From contig BCJU01000001.1 in NCBI GenBank assembly GCA_001600355.1, positions 2,997,178-3,061,177 of the forward strand: a stretch of DNA of 64,000 nucleotides. The letters run 5' to 3'. The translations under genes were made by a program, and so were the position numbers. A model generated the notes under the pieces. That model did not search any database and was not told where the DNA came from. It was given only the letters and a program-made list of their open reading frames with translations. This DNA comes from Meira nashicola (lineage: Eukaryota > Basidiomycota > Exobasidiomycetes > Exobasidiales > Brachybasidiaceae). Below, one piece after another: positions 10,401 through 20,642 of this stretch (positions within the stretch are counted from its first letter, which is position 1; every line of letters starts with the position of its first letter).

Positions 10401-13400
10401 GAACATCTTTTCGAGGTGGTGTTGGAGGTACAGTAGATGTATTACTCTTTTTAGTCGCTCGTGTGCTGGATCTTGTCAAAGCTGAAAAAGCAACTGACTT
10501 TTCACGTTTCAATGGCTCTGTGATTTCTCTTTTGGGTTGAATAGTTTCATCACCTTCATCTTCTGTCAAAATCGAAGAGACAACTGAAGAAGAAATTTCA
10601 CTTTTATCATCTTCATCCATCATATTTGGCTCTTCTGTCGTTGTTTCTGTCAAGATGCGACTTTTGACCGAATCATTTTCCATCATAGATCCAATACTTG
10701 TTGCTTGGGTAGCATCGGTACGTAATCTACGTAAAAGAGGAGGTACAGGACGTCTTGTACTTTGCTTATCATCTTCTGATGAAGTGATAGCTGCAAAACG
10801 TCTCTTTCCAAAACCATATCCGAATGGAGAGCTAACATCAGATTCACTTTGAAAACCTGGAGAGGTAGGCAGTGAGCTTGGTGAATCGGGTATAGAGCCG
10901 CGTCTTGACCAAAATGCAGAAGCAGTACCACCATCTGAGGAAATATAACTTTCTTGATTTGGAGAACGTAAATCATGCTTTACATATGAACTACGGGTAT
11001 CTTGACGAGAGAGAAAGATGCTTGAACTCGTAGATGTAGAAGGCGCAGTAAGATGTTTGGACGATGATGATTTTGTCTGATCTTCTTCTGGCTCTTGGTC
11101 TTTATTTTCATTGACAACATCTGAATTGCTTTCGGTAGCAGGCTCTTCGCTTCGATAACCAGGGAAAGATGCTTTCTTGCGTAGAGTAGATGCCATCGAT
11201 TGTAGTAGAGATCCAGTCCCGGCGCTCCATGAAACAGGTTCAATGACTGGTGCTGTCTTTGCCACAAACGTCTGCTTTGCGTTCTTATCCAAACCTTCTC
11301 TTTCTTGAATGGCTTTCTTCACACTTCCCAACGAAGGACTTTCGATCTTTAGAGGTGTAGGTTCGTACGGTTTCTTTCGTCCAAATTGTGTCTTTGCGCG
11401 CGATAAAAGAACATCTGAAGCGTCTGTGCCCGTTTCAAAAATCGATGCGAAATCTCGTACGGAAGGCTTTTGATCATTTGATGAAGAAGAAGATGTAGTC
11501 TTTCTCAAACTTTCGCTGCCAAATCCTAATTCCGTACTTGGTGCAGTGAATGGCCTTCTTTTTGCGTCTTTGCCGGGCATCAATGCTGATGTTGAAGCTG
11601 TTGTAGCTCGCTTTAATGTTTGTCTTGGAGGAGATGCTGCTGAATCTTCAAATGATGCTTTAGGACCTGCCATACTCTTAGCTCGCGTCACATTTGGCTT
11701 TTCAAACGTATCCACGGTATCGTTCATCTTGGCAAGCATGGCCAAAACAGCTTGTTCTTCACTTGCCATTCTACCTTCCATCCTATCACTTTCAACAGCA
11801 TCGTCCAACATCTGCTCTTCTTCCTCTGCATCGATCAAACGTGAATTTCCATGAATATCTTGTAGCCTTTGTTCGTTTAGCCTTGCCCAAGGATTTGTCA
11901 TCTTTCTAGCACGCCTTTCTTTACTCATCGTTGATTCACTTCCTGCTACACTGCTTCCTTCATCTGTCACAAGAGGTGTAACTGAACCTCTTGGTGCATC
12001 ATCCAGATTTCGCACGAGCAAAGGTGCAGCTAAACGTTCTGCCCATTCATCTGAGCTGGAAGCGGGTAAATTTGGAGTAGACATTGTTGCCAGATGAAGT
12101 GTGCCAACTGTCGTTCGGGTTGCTGAGCGTCCCAAAGCTGCAGCATTGGATGCATCTCTCTTGATACCTGAAGAACTTCCTTCATCTAAAGGCCAAAGTG
12201 TATTATTATTGTTCTCTTGTGCATCATCATCAAATTCATTCTGCAGCACGAGTGACGAAACAGGCGGAGTACCATGTGCGATATCGATCGAATTGGCGCG
12301 TATATGCGGTGAACTTGTTCCTGCTGTTCGATTAGAATGTGCTCCGAGAGCATATTTTGATAAATTGTTGTTACTGTTTCCAACAGACATCAGACTGTTT
12401 ACCCAACTTCTCGGTCTCGGCAATTTCAAACTAGATGTTGATCCGGAGGTCGGTATACCGTATATCGAGCTGCCTGTGTCTAAATTGGATAATGCTCTTC
12501 CTTTTCCTTTATCTTTCTTGCCAGTCAAACCGCCCAAACTGAACAAGCTAGAAGATGAATTATTGGATGGAAATGCTATTCCACCTTTGCTGAAAGAAAT
12601 TCCATCTGAGCCTGTTGTACCATCAAATGAATCCTTTCTATTCCTCCCCTTATCGTGCGATTTACGAAATCGTTGCATGTTTTCGGATACGATCTGTTTT
12701 CTTGCAAACGATTTTGTTTCTTGTAAAGATCCGATTGATGAATTTAATTTTTGTGACTGTTCATTGATGCGATCTTGTCTTTCTTTTCGAATCCTTTGCT
12801 TGTCTTCTTGAGTTTGTGATGATGGTGATGCAAAGCTTGATTTTGCTAATTGATCTTGATATTGCTCACTTGTCTGTACCTCAATTTGACTTGCTTCTGC
12901 ACTAGTAGAAAGACGATTCTTTTCACGAAAAGGTTGCAAAATTGTTTGTATTACCTGTGTATACCTTCGTTTGATCGGTTTTGTTTCAACAGGTTCACTT
13001 TCAATCACTGCAATCGTATTACTCCTCACAATCGAATTTGATCCTTCTTGTGCCTGTGTTTGTCGATTTGCGTTATTTGTTGTTGTTGTTGCCTAGTTTG
13101 GATTTTAAAAATACATATGAGCGATAATCGATAGCATGAAAGAGGTAAAAGAAAAGTTTTAATAGGATCAGTAGCAAATCTAGCATTAGTGTACAATCGG
13201 CAATGTGATCCGCATCGGGTGAGTGAGTGTTTATGGTCTGTAAGCCTAGAGAGAGAGAAAAAAAACAACACAACAACAATTAAATGCAGGTTATTATGCA
13301 CAGCGTTGAGCTTGTAGAAATAAAATTCAACAAAGACGCGTAGTGTGCATGATAAATTCGAGCGCGTTTAACAGTTGGGTGGGGGATCGATAGTGTTGTT

Positions 13401-13892
13401 CTTTCTGCCTGCCTGTACTCAAGCAACCCAGCTTCTCCAAATCACGCTAAAGGATCTACGCATTTTTTTACTCACATTTTGCCAAAATCCCTTTTCTTGT
13501 TTTTCCGTTTTGGGTTGATGAAATACGCTAATATCTTGATTATTATGCGATTCAAGTAATAAAAGAAGCATATCATCTAGAGAACTTTGTCCGCTTGAAA
13601 GTCTTGCATCTTGTTTGTCTGCTCTTGACTCAATTGCCGAAATAGGTCTACGTAAAGGTGATGATGTGTGGCTTTGATAGCTTGATGAATGAACGCTAGT
13701 AGTGAGCGATAACCTTCTTTCTTGTTCCTGTTCAGACTTTTTCGGTTGAATGGTTTTATCTGAATCATCAGTTTCACAACTTGAAGATGAAAGTGAAGCT
13801 TGACCGAATGTACTCCTACCACTACTACTTGACATTTGAGGTGATGCTAGTTCGCTCGTAGGTCTAGGCTTATGAGCCGATTCACGCGCCAT
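4471..13892 (-). CDS. Giant disordered scaffold-like protein with PH-like domain, two exons
   Basis: Model: exon 1 13892-13476 (139 codons), intron 13475-13093, exon 2 13092-4471, about 3012 residues. The long frame alone has no ATG for its first 110 or so codons (it opens with GTG). Upstream, an open Ser-rich frame beginning with ATG at 13892 runs to a perfect GTGAGT donor, and a TAG acceptor falls exactly before the long frame in phase 0. The protein is mostly low-complexity Ser/Thr/Pro/Gln. At about residues 1410-1530 there is a PH-like fold (GLVYYFNVHVEKPIWQRA ... INPFQLIFNDGVERLAVDT ... WVASVWDSL). Helical segments at about 2290-2350 and 2710-2910 look like coiled coils; a glycine-zipper-like helix lies at about 2545; residues about 2916-2966 are Met/Pro/Gly repeats. 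A lipid-binding or cortical scaffold is an inference; no enzyme motif is visible. The exon 2 call is firm, the exon 1 join moderate. Confidence 0.75.
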
Positions 13893-15017
13893 TCTTTTCA
13901 AAAGCTTTCACTCTCTCTCACTCCCTTTTCATATTCGCTGGTAGAATGGATGCGCTGATGAAGATGGCGATGAGCGAGATGGAATGATAATTTGTAACTT
14001 GACTTCATTTCGGAACAAAAAGCGGGTGAGTAAAAAATCAAAAGAGTGATAATGTGCCTTTGATTATATTTATTAATGCGCCTTCCGACGGCTCAAAAAG
14101 CGTGCAAGAAATAAATGATTATCAATAATGATCTTCTCTCTTGATTACGTGCTCGTGATGCATACTTTTTTTTACAATGGCTTTAATGGTGCATACATTT
14201 ATTTGTCTGGCAAAGAAAAGAGCCTTTATCGAATGACTTATAGAAGCTGTCAAATGTCATCAAGATTAGAACTTCTTCTTCGGCCAACAGCTTATCTGCC
14301 CGAGCCATTTTGTGGAATTCATGTGTGTGAATCAGATATTCTCTTCCTCAACTTTCTTCTCCAATATAGAATATGTATGCACCCACATGCATGCATGCAG
14401 ACATTAAATTTTTATCCCGCACAAGCACATTTTGCATACACACACGCGGGATTTTGACGCGTACGTATCACGTGGAAGTGAAGATGATAAAGATGGCACG
14501 AACCTCTACCGAAACGTCATTGATGACGAGAAAGAAGAGGCAGGAGGTTATGGGGTCATGATATGTACACTACAATAATAGATATCTCTTTGATCGAGTA
14601 TAAAATTATTTTGAGCACAAGTCTTCAAACTGACATCAGATTGGGTGTTAAAAATAGATCTAAAAGAATAGGATTTCGTCATATTTAAAGTTTTTAAGAT
14701 TTTTATCGTTTTTATGGGGTTTCTCTCCTTTTTTTTTACAAAAAAAAGAAAAAGGTAATCTTGGATAAAAACATATAAAATAGCAACAATATTTTATTTT
14801 ATTCTTGGAATCACCCCTTAATCTCACAAAAACACAAAAAGAAAGGAGCCCATTTCTTCCAACTTTCTTTCCCCTTGTTTGGAATTGTGGAGCCACCCCT
14901 AAAATCAAAGTTTTGCCTTATAAAGATCCATTACTTTTGGCAATTATTCAACATCTCTTCTCTTTTCTCTTCATAATTATCTCGAACAGACCTTTCATTC
15001 ATCAAAAGAAACCCAAG
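13893..15017. other. Divergent intergenic region between the giant gene and the DUF6534-like gene
   Basis: About 1.1 kb serving two divergent promoters. It contains CT-rich and AT-rich stretches, an alternating CATGCATGCATGCA run at 14386-14399 and a TATA box at 14919. The open frames at 14128-14457 and 14660-14908 have no coding character and were not called. Confidence 0.55.
14919..14924 (+). promoter_or_regulatory. TATA box of the DUF6534-like gene
   Basis: TATAAA (in CTTATAAAGATC) lies 94 bases before the ATG at 15018, essentially the same spacing as in the transporter gene. The position of the transcription start is inferred only. Confidence 0.5.
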
Positions 15018-17140
15018 ATGGGAAAAACGGTCAAATATTGGTTAATATTATTAACTTTAATGACATTTGCATTGCTTTGTCATGGTGGACCAAATGAAGA
15101 ATTTCGATTTTTAAAAATTCGACAAGTTGCAACACCAACTTCTGGAAAAGTTTCTGGTGGTGCAGATTCAGCAGCAAATGCAGCACAAGCAGCAGGTGAT
15201 ACTATTGATACAGGTTCAGGCGGTGCTCGTAGTACACCTCAAACACCCAAACAATTTGCCGAATTATTAAGTGGTGTATTTTTTGGTGGTATTTTAACAA
15301 TATTTTTCGGTGGTGCTTTAGCCGTTCAAATTTGGCATTATTTTGAACGTTTTGGTCGTCATGGTTCGGATAGATTTATTTTACAATTCGCAGTTGGTGC
15401 TTTATTATTCTTTTCACTTTTTCAAGATGCTGTAATCATTGATCGTTTATACGAAATTCATGTTGCAAAATTTGGTGATTTCGCTTTTCCACTTTTAACT
15501 GTCGGTTGGCAAATTAGTGCAAGTTGGGTTTGTATTGCAATTAATACGGGTATCGTTCAAATTTATTACGCTCATCGTGTATGGTTAGCATTCAATAAAA
15601 ATATTGCAATCTTTATCGTTTATTCAATCATGATTGCATTCACTTTCTTTGGTGGTTTCGCAAGTGCTGGAATGATTATCGCTTCTGGTAGTGCGGCAAA
15701 CGTTAAAGGTCAAGCATTGCATTGTGAGTATACTGTTTTGCTTGAAATCTTCTTCTCTTGAACCTTGTACTGATTTACACCTCCTGTCCCTTTACCCCTT
15801 TCTTTGATTTATTCAGCCTTCCAGCCCAATTCCATCCCATGGCAATTCTCCGTCGTGTTTGTAAGTATGATTGACTAAAAAAGAATCAAGAGAGAGAAGC
15901 TGACTTTTATCCTTTCATTCATTCATTCATAGGCAACATGGTTGTGTTCCCTAGCCGCTACCGATGTCAGTTTGTGCTTCTGTTTATCTTATCAATTGAG
16001 CAAGGTGAGTTATTTTTGTCTTTCATATCGGTATAATAATTCCCTATGCTGACATACCTCATTTTACATTTTTTTCCCTAGATGTCAACGCCTTTCTTCC
16101 ACACTCGTTACGCCGTTGCTCGTTTGTTGTTACTTTCACTTGAAACGTGTTTGGCAACTTGTACTCTCTCTCTTGCATCTATGATCTTATTCTTGAGCGT
16201 TCCTTACCAATTCCATTTGTGAGTATATTCCAAAATGAAAAAACTTTATGCAACTTCCAACTGATCTCTCTCTCTCCTTTCCCTTCATTCCTTCTTCAGC
16301 CAAATCACTTTCTTACCTATCGGACAAGTTATGGCTTCTTCTTTGTTGGTCACATTGATGGCACGTCCTTCGATTGCTCGTGAACTTGCACAAGATCAAC
16401 TTGGTCTTTCATTGGAGAATAATATCGATGCTGCCTCTCATGCTGCTCCACAATCGTTGGCTAAACCTGTAGTAAAAAGATTGATGCGAAACGAATATAA
16501 AAAGAGACCTAAAGGTGATGGAACGGGTGTTCATATGACAATGACACAATCTCAAATGGCTGTCGAAGGAGATGGAAGAAGGTTCGAAATGGATGATGAT
16601 GATGCAAGTCAATTTGGCGAAAAGAGATCAATGTTCTCCAGTCCATCCGTTAGTGGAATGCGTGGAGTTTTACAGCCAAGTCCATTCCAGCCAAGTGAAT
16701 TTTCACCACCTACCGAAAAAACAGGTCGTCGAGTCAATTTCAAAGAAATGTTTTTAGGAGATAGTAATTCGGGCGGCGCTGCTAGTAGAATGAAAACTCT
16801 CGTTCCAAATACTTCTACTGATGTTGGTACTTCTGATAGTCGTTATTTGGGTGCAGTCGTTGCAAGTACACCAAACGTAAATATAGCAAGGATGGCAAAC
16901 ATTGGTGCAGGAAAAGGAGAAAAGATTGTAGAAATGCCAAGACAAGAATCGCAATCCAACCTTACCGATTTAGCAGCTCCTGCAGGTGAAGTTGAAGTTG
17001 TTCAATACGGTAGAACACCTCTTGGTCGATTAGTACCAATGCATTCATCCAATTCTTTAACACCACCAGGTTCACATACGCCATACAGCAGCGAAAATGT
17101 TAGTGACGAATACGAGGAAGGTACAGTACGTCCGTTGTGA
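15018..17140 (+). CDS. Seven-helix membrane protein, DUF6534-like, five exons
   Basis: Exons 15018-15723, 15817-15860, 15933-16004, 16082-16218 and 16300-17140 join in frame to 599 residues. Donors are GTGAGT, GTAAGT, GTGAGT and GTGAGT; all acceptors are CAG or TAG. Residues 1-24 look like a cleaved signal peptide ending near CHGG. Several hydrophobic helices follow (ELLSGVFFGGILTIFFGGA, FILQFAVGALLFFSLFQ, FAFPLLTVGWQISASWVC and others), then the stretch TDVSLCFCLSYQLSK...RLLLLSLETC...LPIGQVMASSLLVTLMARP, which matches the C-terminal DUF6534 layout of basidiomycete membrane proteins. The last 260 residues are a polar, Ser-rich cytosolic tail. Function is unknown; a receptor-like role is speculation. 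The in-frame joins are the main support for the exon model. Confidence 0.85.
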
Positions 17141-17566
17141 TTTGGATTGGATCACATTTTTGTCCTTTTGCTCTCACGACTCCAAACACTTCCAACATCA
17201 TTTTGTTCTCCCCATTCCTGGATATAGCTTAGACAGATTCTTCTTCTATCTTGTAGATACAGACCTTTACACTTATCGTTCGTAATGACTTTCGCTTTTA
17301 CATATCGCCCTTTTCTCATCGAAAATTGAAGTAGTAACAATTATCTGACGGCATGACATGATGGAAAGAAAGAGAGAAAAGCCAAATCTAAGTGAACAGA
17401 CGCAGTGATTAGGAAGAGAACTACTGCTGCAAACCTTACCCCGATAAGATTAAGAAGAAACGCGTGTTTAGCGTACATTACGTGTTGTTCAAATATGCAA
17501 AAGTGTCTTCTCTCTAACATCATAACTGAATATGCAAACAAAAGACAACATACCAAAGTTTTTACG
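17141..17566. other. Intergenic region before the prephenate dehydratase gene
   Basis: About 0.43 kb. The dehydratase frame stays open upstream to 17405, where it begins with GTG, and contains an in-frame ATG at 17494; these were judged less likely starts because family similarity begins only after 17567. No TATA box was recognised. Confidence 0.45.
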
Positions 17567-18817
17567 ATGACAATGAATGGATCAAGCAGAAAGCCAATCG
17601 TGCTACATTATCTAGGCCCACCAGGAACGTATTCTCACCAAGTTTCTCTGGATATACTGCCAAATTTACACTTTACACGAAGATATTCTGATGAAAGGGG
17701 CAAAGGAACTGAAGAAGTCCTTCAAGTTACACTCAAGCCATGTAAATCAATAAATGAAACAATGAAAGAAGCACAAGATTTAGCAAAACAATCCAATCTT
17801 TTCAGTCTAGCACTTTTACCATTTGAAAATAATTCAAACGGACCAGTACAAGATTCGTATGATATCTTACACAATGCGGTTGCATCTTCATCAAAATTCA
17901 CAGTTGTGTCAGAAGCTTATTTGCCAGTATCGCATTCATTATTAGTCACGAAAGAAGTTTGGTCGTATCTGAAAGGGAGTAAAGATAAAGTTGAGCTTTC
18001 GGATTTGGAACAGCTGGATGAGATATCAAGTCATCCACAAGCACTTGGTCAATGCTCAAAATTCATCGAAGATCATATGCGAGCAGATATAGAACTTCAT
18101 AATTCAAATTCAACAGGTAAAGCAGCTCAATCACTTCTTAAACGGCCATCAGAAGAATCAGATGCATACAGATTGAGAGCATGCATTGCTAGCAAAGTTT
18201 GTACAAAGGCCGATGTTTACGATTTAGTAGAGGTATTTGGAAATATACAGAATAGCAATGGAAACACAACAAGATTCATACTTTGTCGTGTGAAAGAAGG
18301 TATAGAGCAAGATCAAAGTTTTGACGAAGAATATCAAAAGGTGAACAAAAAATCAATTGATCGTTGTCGCTTCATCTTTCATCTTACTCAAAAGAACATG
18401 TATGATGATAGCCTAATCAAATTTATCGATTCTGTTCGTCGTGCAGATGTCTTTGATCCAGATTATTCCCGAAAGTATCCAGATCCTGTGAATTTGGAGA
18501 TTAAAATTCGAAAAGTTGATCGGTCTACGATTCGTTTCAATGACCCAGAGGAAGATAATGATTCATCTTCAGGCTTTACAAATACGGAAGGTATATGGGG
18601 TTACACTTATCTTGTAGAACTTGAATTGAGTCAAGTGGAATCCGGCATGGTTATGAGCAGAGAAACGTCAGACGGAAAAAGAAGGAAGATATTTGAAAAA
18701 ATTCAATTCTCAAAGCTAGAAAGGGCTGTCTCACGCTATTTGAGTGAAACAGATGCAAACTTTTATTGGGACAAGATACCGTCAAAAGTACGATTGCTTG
18801 GATATTGGTACATGTAA
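17567..18817 (+). CDS. PHA2: Prephenate dehydratase
   Basis: Converts prephenate to phenylpyruvate with loss of water and CO2, the committed step to phenylalanine; cytosolic. Starting at ATG 17567 the protein has 416 residues. The N-terminal motif YLGPPGTYSHQ is at about residues 16-26, LLPFENNSNGPVQDSYDIL at about 83-101 (family form VPIENSxxG), SHPQALGQC at about 155, and the catalytic Thr-Arg-Phe motif in GNTTRFIL at about 230. The last 130 residues resemble a divergent ACT regulatory domain (RCRFIFHLTQKN ... WGYTYLVELEL), split by an acidic insertion (DPEEDNDSSSGF). Phenylalanine feedback control through the ACT domain is known for the family and inferred here. Alternative in-frame starts upstream at 17494 or 17573 cannot be excluded. 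Confidence 0.9.
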   Translation: MTMNGSSRKPIVLHYLGPPGTYSHQVSLDILPNLHFTRRYSDERGKGTEEVLQVTLKPCKSINETMKEAQDLAKQSNLFSLALLPFENNSNGPVQDSYDILHNAVASSSKFTVVSEAYLPVSHSLLVTKEVWSYLKGSKDKVELSDLEQLDEISSHPQALGQCSKFIEDHMRADIELHNSNSTGKAAQSLLKRPSEESDAYRLRACIASKVCTKADVYDLVEVFGNIQNSNGNTTRFILCRVKEGIEQDQSFDEEYQKVNKKSIDRCRFIFHLTQKNMYDDSLIKFIDSVRRADVFDPDYSRKYPDPVNLEIKIRKVDRSTIRFNDPEEDNDSSSGFTNTEGIWGYTYLVELELSQVESGMVMSRETSDGKRRKIFEKIQFSKLERAVSRYLSETDANFYWDKIPSKVRLLGYWYM

Positions 18818-19244
18818 AAAAAAGAGATGAAATGATCATAATTTATCATTTATAAGTGTAATTTGCACTTGCATTAATGCGCTGATCAATGATGGTGAAC
18901 AAGGTTGTGTGAAAGAATGCATCTGCTTAACATTTGTGAATAAGCTTATTCCGGTAGAATCAGTTCTCCACACTGTGCGTACAGATAGAAACATTAGTGT
19001 GCCCAAAGTGGGACATAGCAGTAGTCTACTGTAATTTACATAAAACTTCTTGCAGCACCGCGTGCGCACGGTGCGTACGTTTCCTTTGTGGATGTGCGGA
19101 GAGCTTTAAACTTCCCACACAAGGTAAAGGAAAGATATGCATACATCATTGACTTTTTACACAAAAAGCCATTCACTCACTCACTCACTCACTCACTCAC
19201 TCACTTTGATCATATCATTCAAGTGCAAAAGTAGTAACACCGTC
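18818..19244. other. Intergenic region before DGAT2
   Basis: About 0.43 kb. Contains TAGTCTA at 19022-19028, a GC-rich patch CGCGTGCGCACGGTGCGTACG at about 19058-19078, an in-frame upstream ATG at 19137 and a (TCAC)8 repeat at 19173-19204. Confidence 0.5.
19173..19204 (+). repeat. (TCAC)8 microsatellite in the leader of the DGAT2 gene
   Basis: Eight perfect TCAC units (32 bases). They lie in an open frame that runs from an ATG at 19137 in frame into the DGAT2 coding region at 19245. Since the unit length is not a multiple of three, gain or loss of one unit would break the frame of the upstream extension. Confidence 0.9.
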
Positions 19245-20429
19245 ATGACGGCAGAACAGCCTGCATCAGCAACGGCCGGTCACAGGGCTCAAGTTCATAG
19301 TCCAGATGATGATTTACACGACAAGACGGATGGCAGTCAAAGTGAAAGAGAAACCGCTGCAAAAAGAAAATATCAAACAGGTCCATCAAGTGAAAAGCAA
19401 CCGGGATGGTCAGATAGTTTAAAAGTAGGAGGATCAGAATGGCTTTATTTCGCACCTTTATCGATTCCAAGAGCAAGAAGGATGCAAACATTTGCAGTTT
19501 TATTATTTCCAATGCTTTTACCTCTTTCTTTGGCAGCTTTCTTTTTGCTTTTATCAATTCCACCTTTTTGGCCTTTGATAATCGTTTATTTGATTTGGAT
19601 ATACTTTGATAATGCTCCTCAATCGGGAGGAAGAAGATCGAAATGGGCAAGAAGATTAAAAATTTGGCGTTATTTTGCAGAATATTATCCGGTCTCTTTA
19701 ATCAAAAGTGCAGATTTACCTCCCGATAAGCCATACGTTTTTGGTTATCACCCACACGGAATTATTGGAATGGGAGCAATTGCAAACTTTGCAACTGCTG
19801 CTACGGAATTCCCATCTTCCTTTCCTGGAATCGTACCTCACCTTTTAACGTTAAATTCAAATTTCAACATTCCAATCTATCGAGATATTTTAATGGCTTT
19901 AGGCTTATGTAGCGTCAGCAAGAAAAGTTGTGAACGTATTCTTAGAAAAGGAAACGGTAACGCAATCACAATCGTAGTCGGAGGTGCAAGTGAAAGTCTA
20001 AGTGCTAGACCTGGAACGGCGAATTTGACGTTACGCAAACGATTGGGTTTCATCAAGATTGCTATAAGGAATGGGGCAGATCTAGTTCCCGTGTTCTCGT
20101 TTGGCGAAAATGACATCTATTCCCAATTGATTAATGAAGAAGGATCGAAGCTACACCTGTTTCAAAAATGGTTTCAACGTTTGTTCGGATTCACTCTTCC
20201 AATCTTCCATGGACGAGGTATTTGGATCTCCATCGGTCTTCTTCCATACAGACATCCAATCGTTTCTGTTGTCGGACGTCCCATTCATGTCAAAAAGAAT
20301 GCAAATCCTAGTAGAGCTGAATTGGAACATGTTCAGAGTCAATACATAGCAGAATTAGAACGAATTTGGGATCAATGGAAGGATGCCTATGCAGCAAATC
20401 GAACAAAAGAATTGACAATTATCGAATGA
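19245..20429 (+). CDS. DGA1: Diacylglycerol O-acyltransferase, DGAT2 family
   Basis: Catalyses acyl-CoA + diacylglycerol to triacylglycerol at the ER and lipid droplet. With the start at ATG 19245 the protein has 394 residues. A hydrophobic hairpin at about residues 80-125 (MQTFAVLLFPMLLPLSLAAF and the segment after it) is followed by YVFGYHPHGIIGMGA with the catalytic HPHG at residues 169-172, then the family motifs GGASESLSARPGT and RKRLGFIKIAIRNGADLVPV followed by FSFGE. The first 60 residues are polar and poorly conserved. An alternative ATG at 19137, in frame, would add 36 residues encoded partly by the TCAC repeat; MTAEQ at 19245 is preferred because the extension is repeat-derived. The gene is convergent with Tps1. 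Confidence 0.92.
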   Translation: MTAEQPASATAGHRAQVHSPDDDLHDKTDGSQSERETAAKRKYQTGPSSEKQPGWSDSLKVGGSEWLYFAPLSIPRARRMQTFAVLLFPMLLPLSLAAFFLLLSIPPFWPLIIVYLIWIYFDNAPQSGGRRSKWARRLKIWRYFAEYYPVSLIKSADLPPDKPYVFGYHPHGIIGMGAIANFATAATEFPSSFPGIVPHLLTLNSNFNIPIYRDILMALGLCSVSKKSCERILRKGNGNAITIVVGGASESLSARPGTANLTLRKRLGFIKIAIRNGADLVPVFSFGENDIYSQLINEEGSKLHLFQKWFQRLFGFTLPIFHGRGIWISIGLLPYRHPIVSVVGRPIHVKKNANPSRAELEHVQSQYIAELERIWDQWKDAYAANRTKELTIIE

Positions 20430-20642
20430 GTAGCCCTTTATCCTTTTTATACACTATACCAGCTTGACTTTCAACATTTTTATACAGAATCTCTCCCAGC
20501 TTTTAATCAAGTATAATATCATTACAAGAAGAATATGTCTTCTATGTACGTGATGGTCTATATCTGTATGAATACAATAATTTACGTTGGAAATATACAT
20601 GCACAAATATGTACAATGCTTTCTCGTTCTACTCCCTCTTGT

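Noticed and set aside
12101..12811. 236-codon plus-strand open frame inside the giant gene
   Set aside because: It is antisense to Ser-rich low-complexity coding sequence, which rarely gives stops on the other strand; no domain and no ATG-promoter context.
13026..13301. 91-codon minus-strand frame between the two exons of the giant gene
   Set aside because: Lies in the proposed intron and runs out of frame; hydrophobic composition is incidental.
19173..19204. CRISPR-like direct repeats
   Set aside because: A simple tetranucleotide microsatellite without spacers, in a eukaryotic genome.
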